Assembly (NCBI GenBank): GCA_963682175.1 | Contig: OY821789.1 | Location: 32,990,188-33,054,187, forward strand | Reading direction: 5' to 3' | DNA length: 64,000 nucleotides | Source of the DNA: Triglochin maritima | Taxonomy: Eukaryota; Streptophyta; Magnoliopsida; Alismatales; Juncaginaceae | Shown: piece by piece, positions 47,024 to 59,242 of the stretch | Position numbering within the stretch: the stretch's first letter is position 1 | How the letters are laid out: every line of letters starts with the position of its first letter | The notes under the pieces: generated by a model | Seen by the model: the letters and a program-made list of their open reading frames with translations, nothing else | The model's database searches: none | What the model was told of the DNA's origin: nothing | Position numbers and translations under genes: made by a program

Positions 47024-47835
47024 AGCATCTTTAACGCGGAAAAAACAGGGAAACGCATCTTTAAAACCTAGGTTGGTGACATTTTAACGGGATTCAACCC
47101 ACCCCAGCTCCCAGCTTAGCGCGGGAAATTGTCAGGTCGGGTCCCGACCTGGATCGGCGACCCGACCTGATTTGTGACCCGGGTTGGCCACGTGGCCAAC
47201 CCGGGTTGGTTTTTCTTTTAAATAAATGATTAAAAATTATTTTTTATATGTTTAATAATTTTTTATTGATATATATATATTTATATAATTATAATTATTT
47301 TTTGAAAAATAAAACAAATAATCAAATACCCTACATTCTCTCCCCTCTACGATATTTGGAGACCAATCTTTAGAGAAAAAAATAATTTTAAAAAATCTTA
47401 AAAATGAAAACAAATAAAAAACACATTTTCAGAAAAAAAATATTTGAAAAAAAGATTTAAAATAACTTTAAAATAAATATACTAACATTATTAACTATTA
47501 TCAATATTAAAAAATTAGGTAAATTATTTAATTGATATGTATATTGTTTTTATATAATTAGAATTAATTTCTAAGTATTAAAATAAATGAAAATTAATAA
47601 GATAAAATCGTTGTAAAAATAATTTATTTAATAGTTTATGTATTTTTGTGGTGGAATAAAAAATGAGGTAAAAAGAAATAAATCGGAGGAGAGAGTGTGT
47701 TGAAAGTGGGGTTGGGTTTAAGAAGTGAAAAATGGGTTGGGTGGTAAGTTGCATAGTGTTTTTTGCCGACGTGTCGGAAAGAGAAACTGGATTGGAGGAA
47801 AAAATGAGGTTGAGCTTAACGGTACTCCTAGGATG
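47024..47835. mobile_element. MITE-like element with a 30-bp perfect palindrome
   Basis: The left end AGAGCATCTTTAACGCGG and the right end TTAACGGTACTCCTAGGATGTTC are degenerate inverted relatives of the ends of the MITE at 48195-48706. The interior is very AT-rich apart from a GC-rich left part. That part includes a perfect 30-bp palindrome centred on CACGTG (47177-47206). Confidence 0.5.
47177..47206. repeat. Perfect 30-bp palindrome
   Basis: ACCCGGGTTGGCCAC followed directly by its complement. It contains ACCCGGGT, TGGCCA and a central G-box core, CACGTG. Confidence 0.9.
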
Positions 47836-48194
47836 TTCACAACATTTGATGTAAATCCACAATGCAAAACTCTATCAAATGTGCCTATTGTGAAACCACA
47901 ACTAACGAAGACACATCTCAACCATCAAAGGTGACACAGGTCTCGACCCAAAATGCTAATATGTACTCCCCCTCAAAGTAACACAGTCGATGTTACAAGT
48001 TCAAATCTCAACGATGAAGTTGAATTAATTTACAATGATTCTACATTTCGTAACTATATCTTACTAAACGGATAGGAATACGAACATTGAAAATGATATT
48101 ATCGGTGCTACTTTCACCCCTAGAAAATACTATTCTTAACTGTACCTCGTTACAAGTGATCTGCACATAAAATTTACGGGAATCACTGTTTTAA

Positions 48195-48706
48195 GAGCAT
48201 CATCCTCGTTACGGAAATCGGGCGCCCTCATAATCCACCTGCCACATCATCGATTTTTAACATTAAAAAATGCAAAATCAGCGCCTGGGGTGGAATTTCG
48301 GGCGTCCATCCGCTCGAAATTCCACCCCAGACGCCTGGGAAAGGTTGTGGGTGGGGGGCACGTGTCCCCCCACCATTGGTCACTTTTTTTATTTTGTTTT
48401 TATTTTGTATTTTTGTGTTTAGAAAATATTTTTAAAATCATTTAAAATCGTTTTTTAATTATTATTTTTATGAAAATAAGTTTTTTATTTGTTTATATTT
48501 TCTAGAATTTATTGATATTTTTTCGTGTTTTGCCTAGAATTGATCCTGGAATGACGTGTAGGGGAGAGAATGTAGGGCGTTTGAGTTGTTTCTGGGTGTG
48601 GTTAAGAAAAATTTAGAGGGGTCGGTTTGAGCTGACGTGACGGAAAGAGAAACTGACGTGACTGAAAGAGAAACCAGGCGCCCGGGAACTGCCGTTAAGG
48701 ATGCTC
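48195..48706. mobile_element. Tourist-like MITE (TSD TAA) upstream of the BPS1-like gene
   Basis: The 512-bp element starts GAGCATC and ends GATGCTC, flanked by TAA at 48192-48194 and 48707-48709, as for PIF/Harbinger-type elements. The arms continue as GGGCGCC and CAGGCGCCCGGG. Inside is a 16-bp perfect hairpin, CTGGGGTGGAATTTCG (from about 48288), and a GTGGGGGGCACGTG block. It ends about 70 bp before the BPS1-like leader exon. Confidence 0.75.
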
Positions 48707-48769
48707 TAAGACAAATACAGACGTGTCATCTTCTTATTGGTTGACGTTTAGATTTTGTTCCCCCAAAAA

Positions 48770-50582
48770 TTCTCGATTTAGGGTTTGTTCGGTCGTCGCC
48801 TCTTTGCTTCACGCCTTCTCCTTCCTCTCCTTTCAGGTACGGAATCGATTTTTTTTATTATTGTTGATATTTTCGTCCTTTTTCGTGTACGATTCGTAGA
48901 TCTAGGGTTTGTGGTCTCCGGATCGGGTTTTTCAGGAGCGATTATGGCTTTGGGTGCGAAAAAGGTGGCTTTTTTAGGTTTCTTTGTGTTTAGAGTGTGT
49001 GGTTGGCGATTTTTTTGGTTTTATGCCCTCTTTTTTCTGTGCTCTAGGTTTAACAGATTCTCAGACCTGTGAAAGTTGTGATCTTTGTCGTGTGTGTGTG
49101 TGTTTTTTTAATTTAGGGTTTTTGGTGGTTTTCGAATTGGGATTTTTATTTTTTTTGCACAATTTTTTTGGGGGATTAGATTTAGTTTGTGCTCTAAGGT
49201 TTAACAGATTCTCAGAGCCGTGAAAGTTGTAATCTTTATCTCTTTTTTTTTTAAGTTAGGGTTTTTGTTCTGTTTGGTGTGGGGTTTTTTTTCTCTTTTT
49301 TGGTCTTCTGTTTTTTGCACAATTTTATTTGTTGGTATTCTATGTTGCTTTTGGAGATGTGGAAATTTTTGCAAAATCTTTAGGACACGGGTGTGGGTGT
49401 CCCAAACAGGATTTTGTTTTGGCAAATTAGCTTTTGTCTTTTGGAATTTATTACGTAAGAATCAAGAAGCTAACCGAGATCAGTTTTTTTTCAAATGATA
49501 GATCTTGGGTAGATTACAACGGCACCCTGAAGTCCTGAACGCTAGTTTTTGGGAAGTTGTAAAAAACAATGTCACGTTTGCTAGATTTTTGAAGTTTAAA
49601 AGCCAAAAAAACTGATGTCCTAAACAAAGCATTTGCCTGCAATTTGACGATCATCTTAAGGTTGGAAAATTAGTGGATTCTCTGCATTTATGCAAACATG
49701 GCATGTCTGCGCTTTGAGCTCTTGTATGTGCAGATCTGTTTATTTTGAGATGTGTTTCGTGTGTTCTGTTCCCGACTGTCATTTTGTTAGCACTGTTAGT
49801 TTTTTAGGCGTTTGTTATGCCTATTGGATGGCATAAAAATTTATGCTGATTTGGTGTATGTGTTGATTGTGTTCTTGGCTTCTCGGGAAAAAAAGGTTTC
49901 TGTTTTACCCATGTTTTTAGTTTTGTATGGATTGTGGTATTTCTCTTCTAGGCTTATTGGGGTATAAAATTTTAGGATTTGATGCTTATTTCTCGCCTTA
50001 CTATTTTTGTGTAGTTATTTCAAGAATAGTAAAACATGTCATAAATTAAAAGATTCAGCCGTGCATTGCAGCTAGACCAAGGAACGAAGCTTGCCTAAGT
50101 AGAGCAACCACAGTCTATGGTTATTTATGTAAAACTTTTGCCAGATGGATATATCTACCATGGAATTTCTAGAGTTAGTGGAAACTAAGGGCGCAAAAAA
50201 GCCTTTTCTAGGCTGTTGATGATGTCTGTTACTCATCAATAAAACTTCCGAAGTCCTGAGTACTTTAATTTTCATTTCTATTTGAAAATCATGATTTAAC
50301 CACACATAATTACATGAATACCACACAACAGGAAATGCATTAATTACTTGACCAATACTTAGGGAACTAGTTTTGTTGTCCTTATAATCTAAAACAAAGT
50401 GGAGTTTGTATCTTATGTCGTGTAGATGTCGTGATAACTGCTTGCATTTGAATGTGTTGTAATTTTTCCACTGTTACCGTAAAGAATTTAATTGGAATAG
50501 ATAACCTTTGCCTGTTGTCACATTCAACAAAACGTTTTGCAGGTGATCTTTGCATCCCAAAAAGCTTAGTAAACCCATACAA
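48770..50582 (+). other. 5' untranslated exon and 1.7-kb leader intron of the BPS1-like gene
   Basis: A CT-rich leader exon ends TCTCCTTTCAG at 48836 with donor GTACGG. The T-rich intron runs to the TTTTGCAG acceptor at 50542, and 40 more leader bases precede the ATG. The intron holds a local duplication of about 150 bp (GGTTTAACAGATTCTCAGA at 49047 and again at 49198). Long leader introns often raise expression; that is inference here. Confidence 0.7.
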
Positions 50583-51665
50583 ATGAGTCGTTCTCATGAT
50601 GGGCATTGGCCATTTTTCCCTTTTGGAAATCCATTCAAGCTGATTCTTCCAAAGCGTTCTTACATGTCTCCTGAGCTTTGTACGCTGCTAGATTCCTTTG
50701 AGAAAACTCTGGCTGAGAGGTTCAGGAAGCTCAAGCCCAAGGAAAAATCTCATGTTCTTAGCCTGTCGTGGGCTGCAGATGCCATACAGTGCCTAGCTGA
50801 AACTCATGCAGACATAAAGCTATTGATCACCGAGCTTCAGTTTCCAGTATCCGACTGGGACGAGAAATGGGTAGAAATGTACCTTGAGAACAGTGTAATG
50901 CTTCTTGATATTTGCATCGCTTTTAGCTCCAGACTTTCCCAGCTAAACCAAGGCTCACTTTTTCTCCAATATGCGCTACATGTTCTTGAAACTTCGAGCG
51001 GTTTGCCCCTACAACAACGTTTAGATCAAGCTTGTGGGTCTCTCCATGATTGGATGCAACAAATAAACTGCAGAACTCCTAGACTTGAAAAGTCTTCCTC
51101 AATCATACATGAACTTGTAGCATCACTTCATATGTCGAAGGTTAAGAATTCATCCAAAGGGAAGGTACTAATGCGAGCTATGTACGGTGTCAAGGTGCAA
51201 ACTGTATTTGTTTGTTCCATACTTGCAATGGCATTATCAAGTTCAAACAACATGCCCTTGGATTTGCAAGTTTCCGACAAATTTCAATGGGTCAAAGCAT
51301 TTGAGGAACTGCAGTTGGAGGTTAGTAACCAGCTTGCGAGATACAATTCATGTGGAGGGCCTCTGCTATTTAAAGAGCTGGAACTTGTTCATGTGTGTGT
51401 GGATAAATTGCTTGGTTTGGATACCTGCAAAAACAGTGTTTCTCAGGAAAATAGAAGCACTGAAATGGACTGTACAGAAACCTTACAGGACAACATTTCG
51501 GAGTTAACCAAGGGTTCAAAAGTTCTGGGGCACGGGCTGGAGCATCTGTCGAAGCAAGTGGATGACTTCTTCCAGATCGTTCTTTCGGGGCGAGATGCTT
51601 TGCTGTGTAGTCTACGGCCGGTGCATGGCGAGCAAGAGGTTTCGATGGAAGACAAAAAGTTGTAA
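50583..51665 (+). CDS. BPS1: BYPASS1-like protein (BPS1, DUF793 family)
   Basis: A single intronless coding exon of 360 residues follows the leader intron, the usual layout for this family. The start MSRSHDGHWPFFPFGNPF matches the conserved N-terminus. LPKRSYMSPELCTLLDSFE, TLAERFRKLKPKEKSHVLSL, THADIKLLITELQFPVSDW and LDICIAFSSRLSQLNQG are the signature blocks. In Arabidopsis, BPS1 prevents production of a root-derived mobile signal that arrests shoot growth; its biochemical activity is unknown. The C-terminus has heptad-like helices and no obvious signal peptide. ATG 50583 is chosen over the in-frame codon at 50550 because it starts the conserved block and follows the spliced leader. Confidence 0.92.
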   Translation: MSRSHDGHWPFFPFGNPFKLILPKRSYMSPELCTLLDSFEKTLAERFRKLKPKEKSHVLSLSWAADAIQCLAETHADIKLLITELQFPVSDWDEKWVEMYLENSVMLLDICIAFSSRLSQLNQGSLFLQYALHVLETSSGLPLQQRLDQACGSLHDWMQQINCRTPRLEKSSSIIHELVASLHMSKVKNSSKGKVLMRAMYGVKVQTVFVCSILAMALSSSNNMPLDLQVSDKFQWVKAFEELQLEVSNQLARYNSCGGPLLFKELELVHVCVDKLLGLDTCKNSVSQENRSTEMDCTETLQDNISELTKGSKVLGHGLEHLSKQVDDFFQIVLSGRDALLCSLRPVHGEQEVSMEDKKL

Positions 51666-52700
51666 GATCGTGTGTATAGATGTTAGTGTATGGTTGGTAG
51701 TCTTGGATGATGTTTTAACTGCAGAACATCATCTACAACATGTGGCAATATCTAGTTCTGTGATTCTCGTGTGTTTAAGTATATAGGTCGGACTTGCAAT
51801 GTTTTGATGTTGTGCACAACTCTACTAGTGTAAGCATATATGTAGGTAGGACTTGCAATATTTCGATGTTGTATACAGTTTTCTACTTCAATTGCATGTC
51901 CGACTTCAGTAGTCCAATTCGGATGCTCATCCAACTACCTTCGAGGTTTGCAGGGAGTGTCATCGGTCGAGCAAACTTTTGAGGGCCATTTTATCATGGG
52001 CCTTCTGTGTCATTTTCAATATGGTTTAGCATTTCTACTTGATTTTCATGTTATCAAACATATATCTTAATGGTAACAAATAGCTCCTCAAATTATTCAG
52101 TAGGTCGGAAATACAAGTCTTACAAGTCCGTCCAATATAAAGAGCACATGTGACACCCAAAATTAAAAGATTTCTTTAAGAACTAACATTAGTTGGTGTA
52201 TTTATTACATGGGATAATTATACTATTATGTACATAACTTGATAGTTTGTCATATATACCCTTTTTTATTTAACCATGCATGTTTAATTCATAGAAAGGT
52301 TTGCATTTTATAAAGTTCGGACAAACTTATTTCCAGGTGAAAAAGAAAATGCAGTAAATTTTATTATCCATTGCCCACTATTTTATTTTATTTACTATAT
52401 TCTTTTCTGCAATATGAATGTTATTGCATATTACTTGATATTTTTGAAATCCTTGATATTTAATTTTTTAAATTAAAATGACTTTTTAAAAAAATACCGA
52501 GTGTTGTGAAAAACACATTTATTACATATCACGTTTTTTTACAATAAATACATTAGTTTTAATGTTAAGCATGTTAAAAGGTTTATATTGTGATTTTCTA
52601 AGTATATTACATCTTCATAAAATTTATTAAATATCTTGTTACATGTCATTTGATCATTGGTTGGACCTATAGAAGCCTTGTATGAGTCTGACCCGCAAAA
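51666..52700. other. BPS1-like 3' flank and intergenic DNA
   Basis: The first 250 bases are probably 3' untranslated region and contain a short tandem duplication (GGTCGGACTTGCAATGTTTT at 51787, GGTAGGACTTGCAATATTTC at 51844). The rest is AT-rich without a recognised gene. Confidence 0.45.
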
Positions 52701-52704
52701 TAAT

Positions 52705-53036
52705 TTTTCTTAGCACCAGCTTTAGGCCACCCTTAACTGGTCGGGCACGAGGGCCTACTGGGCGGGTGCCAGAGCTCCCTAATGGACGCCTTGAGCGTCA
52801 TCGGGTGGGGGGCACGTGTTGCCCCCCAATTGGTCCACTTTTTTTCATTTTTTTATTGTAGTGGAGGATTTGTCATTGTAGTTAATTGATAATGTTGAGG
52901 AAAGAGAGTGTAAAGTGGTTGGGGTAGTTCGGGCGTGGTTAAGGATATTTTTTTGGTGAGTGAGGTGAGCTGACGTGGCGAAAAGAGGAAGTAGGGTGCC
53001 CGGGAGTAGCCTGGGCGCTGTTAAACATGATCTTAT
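52705..53036. mobile_element. Shorter relative of the MITE at 48195-48706
   Basis: Shares GTGGGGGGCACGTG, the ATTGGTCCAC/ATTGGTCAC block, GAGCTGACGTG and GCCCGGGA with the longer MITE. It contains the hairpin GGGGGGCA-CGTGT-TGCCCCCC. The ends are less clear (TAACTGGTCGGGC left, CGCTGTTAAACATGATCTTA right) and no target duplicate was fixed. Confidence 0.5.
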
Positions 53037-54400
53037 AGGCAGCAAATATGGTTGTAAAGTGTTTAGCACCGCTACTCAGACCCCATGGTAGCAACTCTGG
53101 TGCATTTATTTACCCAAAAAAAAAGGTTTCATCAATCTCTAACTTTTCAAAAATATTTCAGAAATAAATCTTTTTTAAATTTCTTGCTCGTCAATAGTCA
53201 CATGCGATTGAATTTTAGGTGATATAGAGTTATATTATAATTTATAACACTAGCATGTGATCCGTGGGTTGCACGATTAAAATTATTGCATTGATTGACA
53301 AATAATAACGTAGTCGTTGAGAAATAGTGATTTTACTAACTAAGAAACGGATTTTACTATGTATAGGCATTTAATGATGTTTCACCTTAAGCAAACTATT
53401 GATGTGGAAAGCTAACTTATCACTGCCGATGGAGACAAATTAATCGCTTAAAACGCAATATGTACACTATTAAGTAGTAAATTTAGTTACAACCAAATAT
53501 AGAATTGAACTAAAGTTGTTCAACAAAGTAATGGTCTTTTGCAGGCACGCTCATCGCACCTATTGTCACCTCCCAGCTCACGCTCTCGACAAGGACACGG
53601 ATTTTTGAAGAAACAACACGACACAAGGCAAAAGGCAAGAACCTAATTCTGAGCACTAACGATCGATCGGAATTGGCAAAGTGATTGATCATTTCTTTAT
53701 GAATAGGAAAACGTTTGAACAGAAGCACAAGTCGGTCAAACACTAGAGCTAAAACTTGAGTGAACGGTCAACCCAAAGTCTATGGGCGGTCGACAATTTT
53801 GAAGGTCTTGGCCAGGATGAAAACTAAACAATGAGGAACGGTCAGACCAAAAATGGAAATCATCTGACCGAAAATATCATAGACTTCTCAAGTCCTGATT
53901 TATCTACATTTGGTCAACCACTAACAAGGCATGGGTAGACCGGTTCCTGGGCTATGGTTGGCTACGTCAGGCTACGCCTGGACCGCTTCCGCCAGTACCC
54001 ACCCCTCCGGCCACCCCTCGTCGCCGGTGAGGCCTCCGGCCTTTGGCGACGAGTCAAAAACCTCTCAGATGCCTTATGTAAGCAAATGAAATGAACTTTG
54101 GCATACATTTTTTTCAAGCTCACATGAGCTTGTCGGAGTTCCAGCACCGTCAACAACCTCCTATTTGCCTCTGTGAACTTAGCCACCACCAAGCCCACCT
54201 CTAGTTGCTCCAAGGAACGCTCCTCCACCGTCGGCCGAACTTTACACCCTTGCTCCTCATTGTGTCGTCGTCGTACCACCACCTTCAACGTTTCTGACAG
54301 CCACCAGTGACCACCTCCGGCAGCAAGGAAAGAGATGGGTTTAGAGTTGTGTTGGGAGAGATGTGTTTTATCTCCTCTTCAACCAAGCACACACCCACCC
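53037..54400. other. Intergenic, repeat-derived, no gene
   Basis: AT-rich at first. From about 53750 degenerate GGTCGAC- and GGTCAACC-type motifs appear, then a GC-rich stretch (53960-54330) whose frames show no known domain. It is probably degraded LTR-element sequence. Confidence 0.35.
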
Positions 54401-54779
54401 TGTAACATCCTCAAAACAGCGGAAAATTTTTAAATTTATAAACACTCAATCAACAGAGGATATTACGCAATAAAAGAGACACAGGTGCACCAACATATAT
54501 ATAATATATATCCGAACATCAGAGTATACAAAAGTTGTGATTACATCAAAAGCATAAACAAGGGAAGCAGTAATCACGCGACCTCAACTGAGAGAAAGCT
54601 GGATCCGGTAGCAGCGCTCCTCTCCTCGGTCACCACCCCCTAATGCCGATTACGGCCTGAAAGTAAACGTGCAACAATGCATGAGTTTCCAGAAGGAAAC
54701 CCCGTATGCCAAACTCTAAATGTATGAAATGAAAAGGCACTCTAACATGCAATTCTACTAAACAAGAAAAGCATCACAA

Positions 54780-55230
54780 CCAGGCTGGGCTCCAGGGCTC
54801 TCCCACCCAACCACAGCACACACCACAGGTACGGGGCTCCAGGTCTAATCTCAACCAACCACCGCACCCACCACAGTCACGGGGCTCTAGGTCTAATCTC
54901 AACCAACCGCCGCGACTCACACTCGTCGCCAAGCTGGGCTCCAGGTCTAATCTCAACCAACCACAGCTACCATGACACGACCAAGGGCTCCAGGTCTATT
55001 TTCAACCAACCCAAACGTATAAGGGCTCCAGGTCTAATTTCAACCAACCCCTACACGCGGTCCCTGCTCAGGCTCCAGGTCTAATTTCAACCAACCCGAA
55101 CGCACTACGGAGCTCCAGGTTTAATTTCAACCAACTCCGTACAGACTAGCTGGGCTCCAGGTCTAATTTCAACCAACTGCAGCTCTCACACGGTTACGGG
55201 GCTCCAGGTCTATTTTCAACCAACCACCGC
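54780..55230. repeat. Ten-copy dispersed-tandem motif
   Basis: GGGCTCCAGGTCTAATTTCA followed by ACCAACC recurs about every 36-50 bases with small changes (CTAATC, CTATTT). The spacers between copies differ in sequence and length. Confidence 0.9.
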
Positions 55231-55334
55231 AACCCTCGTGCACCTCGCACACTTGCCGGAAGAACATCGGCACCACGACTCGCCCCACACGGGCAACCAC
55301 GACCACAGCACCTCCATAGTGCAAAACATGACAC

Positions 55335-56025
55335 AAACGGTCGACCGAACCAAAAGTCCCGGTCGACCGAATCAAGCAAATACAGGGCAATCCACTTCGA
55401 CCGGCACTCCATCGGTCGACCGATTCCCAACACCACACTCGTTCGGTCGAACCCAAATCAAGGGACGGTCGACCGTTTAGATGGTCAACTCCCGGTTCAA
55501 CGAACAAAACGACCAATCAGTCGACCGACAAAGGGGTCCCGGTCGACCGAAAGTCACCAGGGAACAAAATCCCACAACTCCACAACGAATTCGGTCGAAC
55601 GCCGAGCACATCTCGGTCGACCGAATCCGTCCAGGGAAGTATCCCTCACACGCACCATGAATTCGGTCGAACGCCGAGCAAACCTCGGTCGACCGAATTC
55701 CACCAGAGCGTTTCTCACGCTCAGCGCACAAGTCTGGTCGACCGAACCCTCATTCGGTCGAACCGACCACAAGGTCCACTTAAGTTACGGTCGGACGAGA
55801 TCAAAAGGGCGGTCGACCGTTTAGATAGTCTACGCCCCCAACCGACTTAAGACAGTGCACTCGGTCGACCGGCAAAGGGGACCCAGTCGACCGAAACTCA
55901 CCAGGCTTGCCTCCAATGCATAATCGGTCGACCGCCCCACGGGCATCGTTCGACCGATTTGAGGCAGAGCCCGAATTCTCTTCACGAACGGTCGACCGTT
56001 TGCACCAACCGGTCGACCGATCAGG
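55335..56025. repeat. Array of the palindrome CGGTCGACCG
   Basis: Thirteen exact GGTCGACCG copies and at least seven one- or two-base variants (TTCGGTCGAACG, CAGTCGACCG, CGTTCGACCG) lie in 690 bases, with irregular spacing of 20-75 bases. Confidence 0.9.
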
Positions 56026-56913
56026 CAGTGAAATCTGCTGCACATTTACTCGCGACGAGCCAATCGGCCTACCGTCGACTTCCAAATACTCACGGTAATT
56101 AAGTGAGCGAGCTTGACATACCTAAAGGTCTGAAGAGACCCTAGAAGAACCACGACGACGCCTCCACGAGCACGTCTCCCCAAATCACGATCCGTCGACG
56201 AACCTCGCGTCCCAACGACGATCAATCGTCTCCTCGACGATCCACAACAACGAATCCACCTCCGGCAACCTCCACAATCCAACCACATCCACCAAACCCG
56301 AGTGAGGTCAAGAGAGAAACCAAACGAGCCGGAAACGAGCCGAGAGAGTAACACTCACCTCAAACCACCAACTCCCCGGAGCCGATCTTCGCCTCGCCGG
56401 AGAACACCACCACCACGCCGGATCACCACCTCTGAGGTAGAGAGAGAGTGAGCAAAGGGAGAGAGAGTCGTGAGTTAAGAGAGAGAGAGAGAGCTCACCA
56501 TATAAATATCTTCTCCCAAACCAATCCTCACCATCCAATCAAATCCAAACCATCTCCACCACTCATCTCATCTCCTCTCCATCTCAACCCTCCATCCAAC
56601 CATCTTCAATCCAAGCCATCCATCACCATCTCCCCCTAATCACCACCTAAACAACACCAAAACACAATTAGGATTAGGATTAGGATCAGAATCCTACACA
56701 CCCACACCTCCCATACCCACCTTACCTTCACCCTCACCTCCAACACCCCCTCCATGCCTCTACATGCTCTCAAAGTGAAAGCATCATAAATCACACCCCC
56801 TAACCAAGCTTAGCCTATCCTAAACTAATCCAAAAGTCCACCTAGCCCCATTTGATTGTAAAGCATGCTTAACCACTAACCCACCCACTAAACACATGGG
56901 TTAGGTCTTAACA

Positions 56914-59242
56914 GAAGACACAGTGGAATCCTATAAAAAAAGGGCACCCACATAACAGTTGCACGATTGCATTATGAAAATCAATTAAGAAATGACAGAT
57001 ATCTGATGTGTGATTATGATAATATTGCAAGAGAGTAGTTGTTGTTGTAATTTTGAATGCTTGAACAACCAATAACCAATTAGTATGCTGAAAAAGGTAT
57101 ACTGATATATATCGGTAAAATCTATTTTTCTAGTAGAGTTGGTTTTGATTTCTGAATCATGAGTAACACCAGCCATGATGGTAGCAGAGTCCTTATAGAA
57201 ATTGCTAAATTTGGTCATTTTGCTCCTCTCAAGTCCAAGACATGCTACCATATAACCTGCACATGATTTTATTGGTAAACCTAAAGTTCTAGAAGAAAAA
57301 AATTAATGATTTCGAAGAAGACATGAGGGCACCTCCGAAATTCTTATAGCAAGCGGGTACAATGCCATAGCTTCGAGGATAGGTATATACAATATAGGAG
57401 TTACTACCATGCAGGAGGTGTATAAACTATAAACTGAAGAAGGAGAAGGATATGATACCAACAAGCAAGCAACAATACCACCTTGAAATCTCACACAAGG
57501 GTCCGATTATTCTGTACGTGGGACGATGTAGAATGAAATGTGAAGGTCGATCTTGAGGGACCAAAAGATTATCTTAAATACTAGGGTTAGTTACAGTTTG
57601 ACTCTCTGAACTATGCATTGATATCACTTTGCATCCCAAACTTTTAAAGTTAACAGTTACTCCCCTTGAACTTTCGTTTCAAACACTTTATCCTTTTGAA
57701 CTTTAAAAATTCATTATTTAAACCTACATTCGTCTTTTTGGTACCAATCCGCCCCAAATTCCAACCAAATCAGACATTCATTTCGATCTGAACTTTCACA
57801 TAAATATAAGTTTAGGAGTGTACTAGAGATGCAACAAAAAAAATAACGAATTTGGATTTAAATAATATATTTTAAAATTCAGAAGAACAAAGTGTTACGA
57901 AATGAAAATTAATGTTAACTTTGCAATTAACCATAAATATTATTTATATTTACATACGTCAAAAAACTTTAAACGTTTTGACTAATGTAAACCTCTATGT
58001 CATATGTGTGGGCAGGAGGAAACAACTGGACTCAAACTGACACCACTAAATTTCGGGTAGGAAACAACTTTTTGTTTTGCAAAGCAAAAGAACGTACCAC
58101 ACAAACGTCGTAATAATACGTGCACATAAATTTTCCATCGTAAACAAATCCAAAACCAAAAATCATAATCTTTTAGGGAAATAGATGAGGAACTGTAGAA
58201 GTAATGTCAGATATGTCAGGGGAGCGTATCCGCTACTTCAAGGAGTTCGGTATTTTTCCTCAGACCTCGGCTTCGGTCCTGACTGACGACACCTAGTTAG
58301 AAGTTTTCAGCAACGGTGTGATTGCAGTGTGTAATAGTGGTAGACACTTAGTATGTTTTTTTCGTTGAGGCCGTTTTGTACTAGATTGTTGTGACTTATA
58401 AGAACCTTAAATTTTTATTTAATGAATGAAATCACCGTATTATCAAAAAAATCATAATCTTTTAGTACTTTCTAGTAATTTTGAGGACTTACTTTAAAAA
58501 ATGCCCACAAAATATCCTTTAACTTGTACAAAGACCATGTATTATGTATTGAAAAGGGACGGCGCTTCGCATCTCTTTTAACAGTTGGAATATGTTTTCA
58601 TAATACTTCAATCCCATGACGCCAATAATTTCGTTTGGAGCTTGAAAGGTAATTTTGCTAGTGAAGTGCGCTACTCCCTCCGTAGTTTTATGGTCTGGTT
58701 TTTCTTTCTTCCTATACACCACTAGATAAGACAATTCTGATAAATCTCTCGTTTGATTTTACAGTATTCATTCCAACCAAAAATACACTATCAGACTTTC
58801 TAGCAACACATCATTAACGAAAGACAAATAATAAGTGACCAACGTCTTCGTGTTCTAAAATATCTCTCATAATGACCGCTTGAAAATGAAGTATCAACAT
58901 AGGGCAGAAAATGTAAGAAAAGGGCAGAACCACCAAAATATGTTCACATATCTAATAATTTAAACAAGCATCAACCTGTCCAAATCAAAACAAAAACAAC
59001 AATTTGGCATGGAACTCATCAGAAATGCCCTCGACTGCATTCACAGCTTCCCTTTTCCATTCTCAACTTCACTTAACAACATTTTAGTCCACTGACTTGA
59101 AATGAAGCCACATCCAACCACAAATCTCAAAAGGCATTTCTACTCTACGTAGCACAAGTATGTACTTGAAATTGCACAGAATCATAAACAATACATTTAC
59201 ATGAAACCATGACTCACTCTTGAATCTCGCTCGCCATCACGT
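56914..59242. other. Intergenic, no supported gene
   Basis: Two minus-strand frames (57494-57303 and 57251-56985) have no recognisable domain or splice context. A dispersed-repeat style segment (57590-57790) consists of pyrimidine-rich phrases around AACTTTAAA and CTTTGCATCCC. A possible truncated LINE tail, ending in an AATGAATGAAATC run, lies at about 58210-58440. The last 250 bases are probably the 3' untranslated region of the minus-strand CBE1-like gene. Confidence 0.4.

Larger units (their letters stand above)
54401..56913. mobile_element. Solo-LTR-like repeat block (TGTAACATCC...GGTCTTAACA)
   Basis: Ends of the TGTAAC...TTAACA type, similar in style to the block at 19783-23595, bound about 2.5 kb without retroelement proteins. 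Inside, in order: ten copies of a GGCTCCAGGTCTAATTTCAA motif (54780-55230), an array of CGGTCGACCG palindromes (55335-56025), a CG-rich stretch, and a TATA-like CCATATAAATATC near 56498 followed by a CCATCTC-rich region. Flanking pentamers (CACCC and GAAGA) do not match, so intactness is doubtful. Confidence 0.5.

Noticed and set aside
54780..55230. CRISPR-like array
   Set aside because: Conserved units with variable spacers superficially resemble one, but units vary, spacing is uneven, there are no cas genes, and this is plant nuclear DNA.
54774..56085. Several long frames rich in Asp-Leu-Glu-Pro and Gly-Arg-Pro repeats
   Set aside because: Explained by the ten-copy motif and the CGGTCGACCG array; frames exist in all registers.
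57303..57494. Minus-strand hydrophobic frame of 63 codons
   Set aside because: No recognisable family, no splice partners, surrounded by repeat-like DNA.
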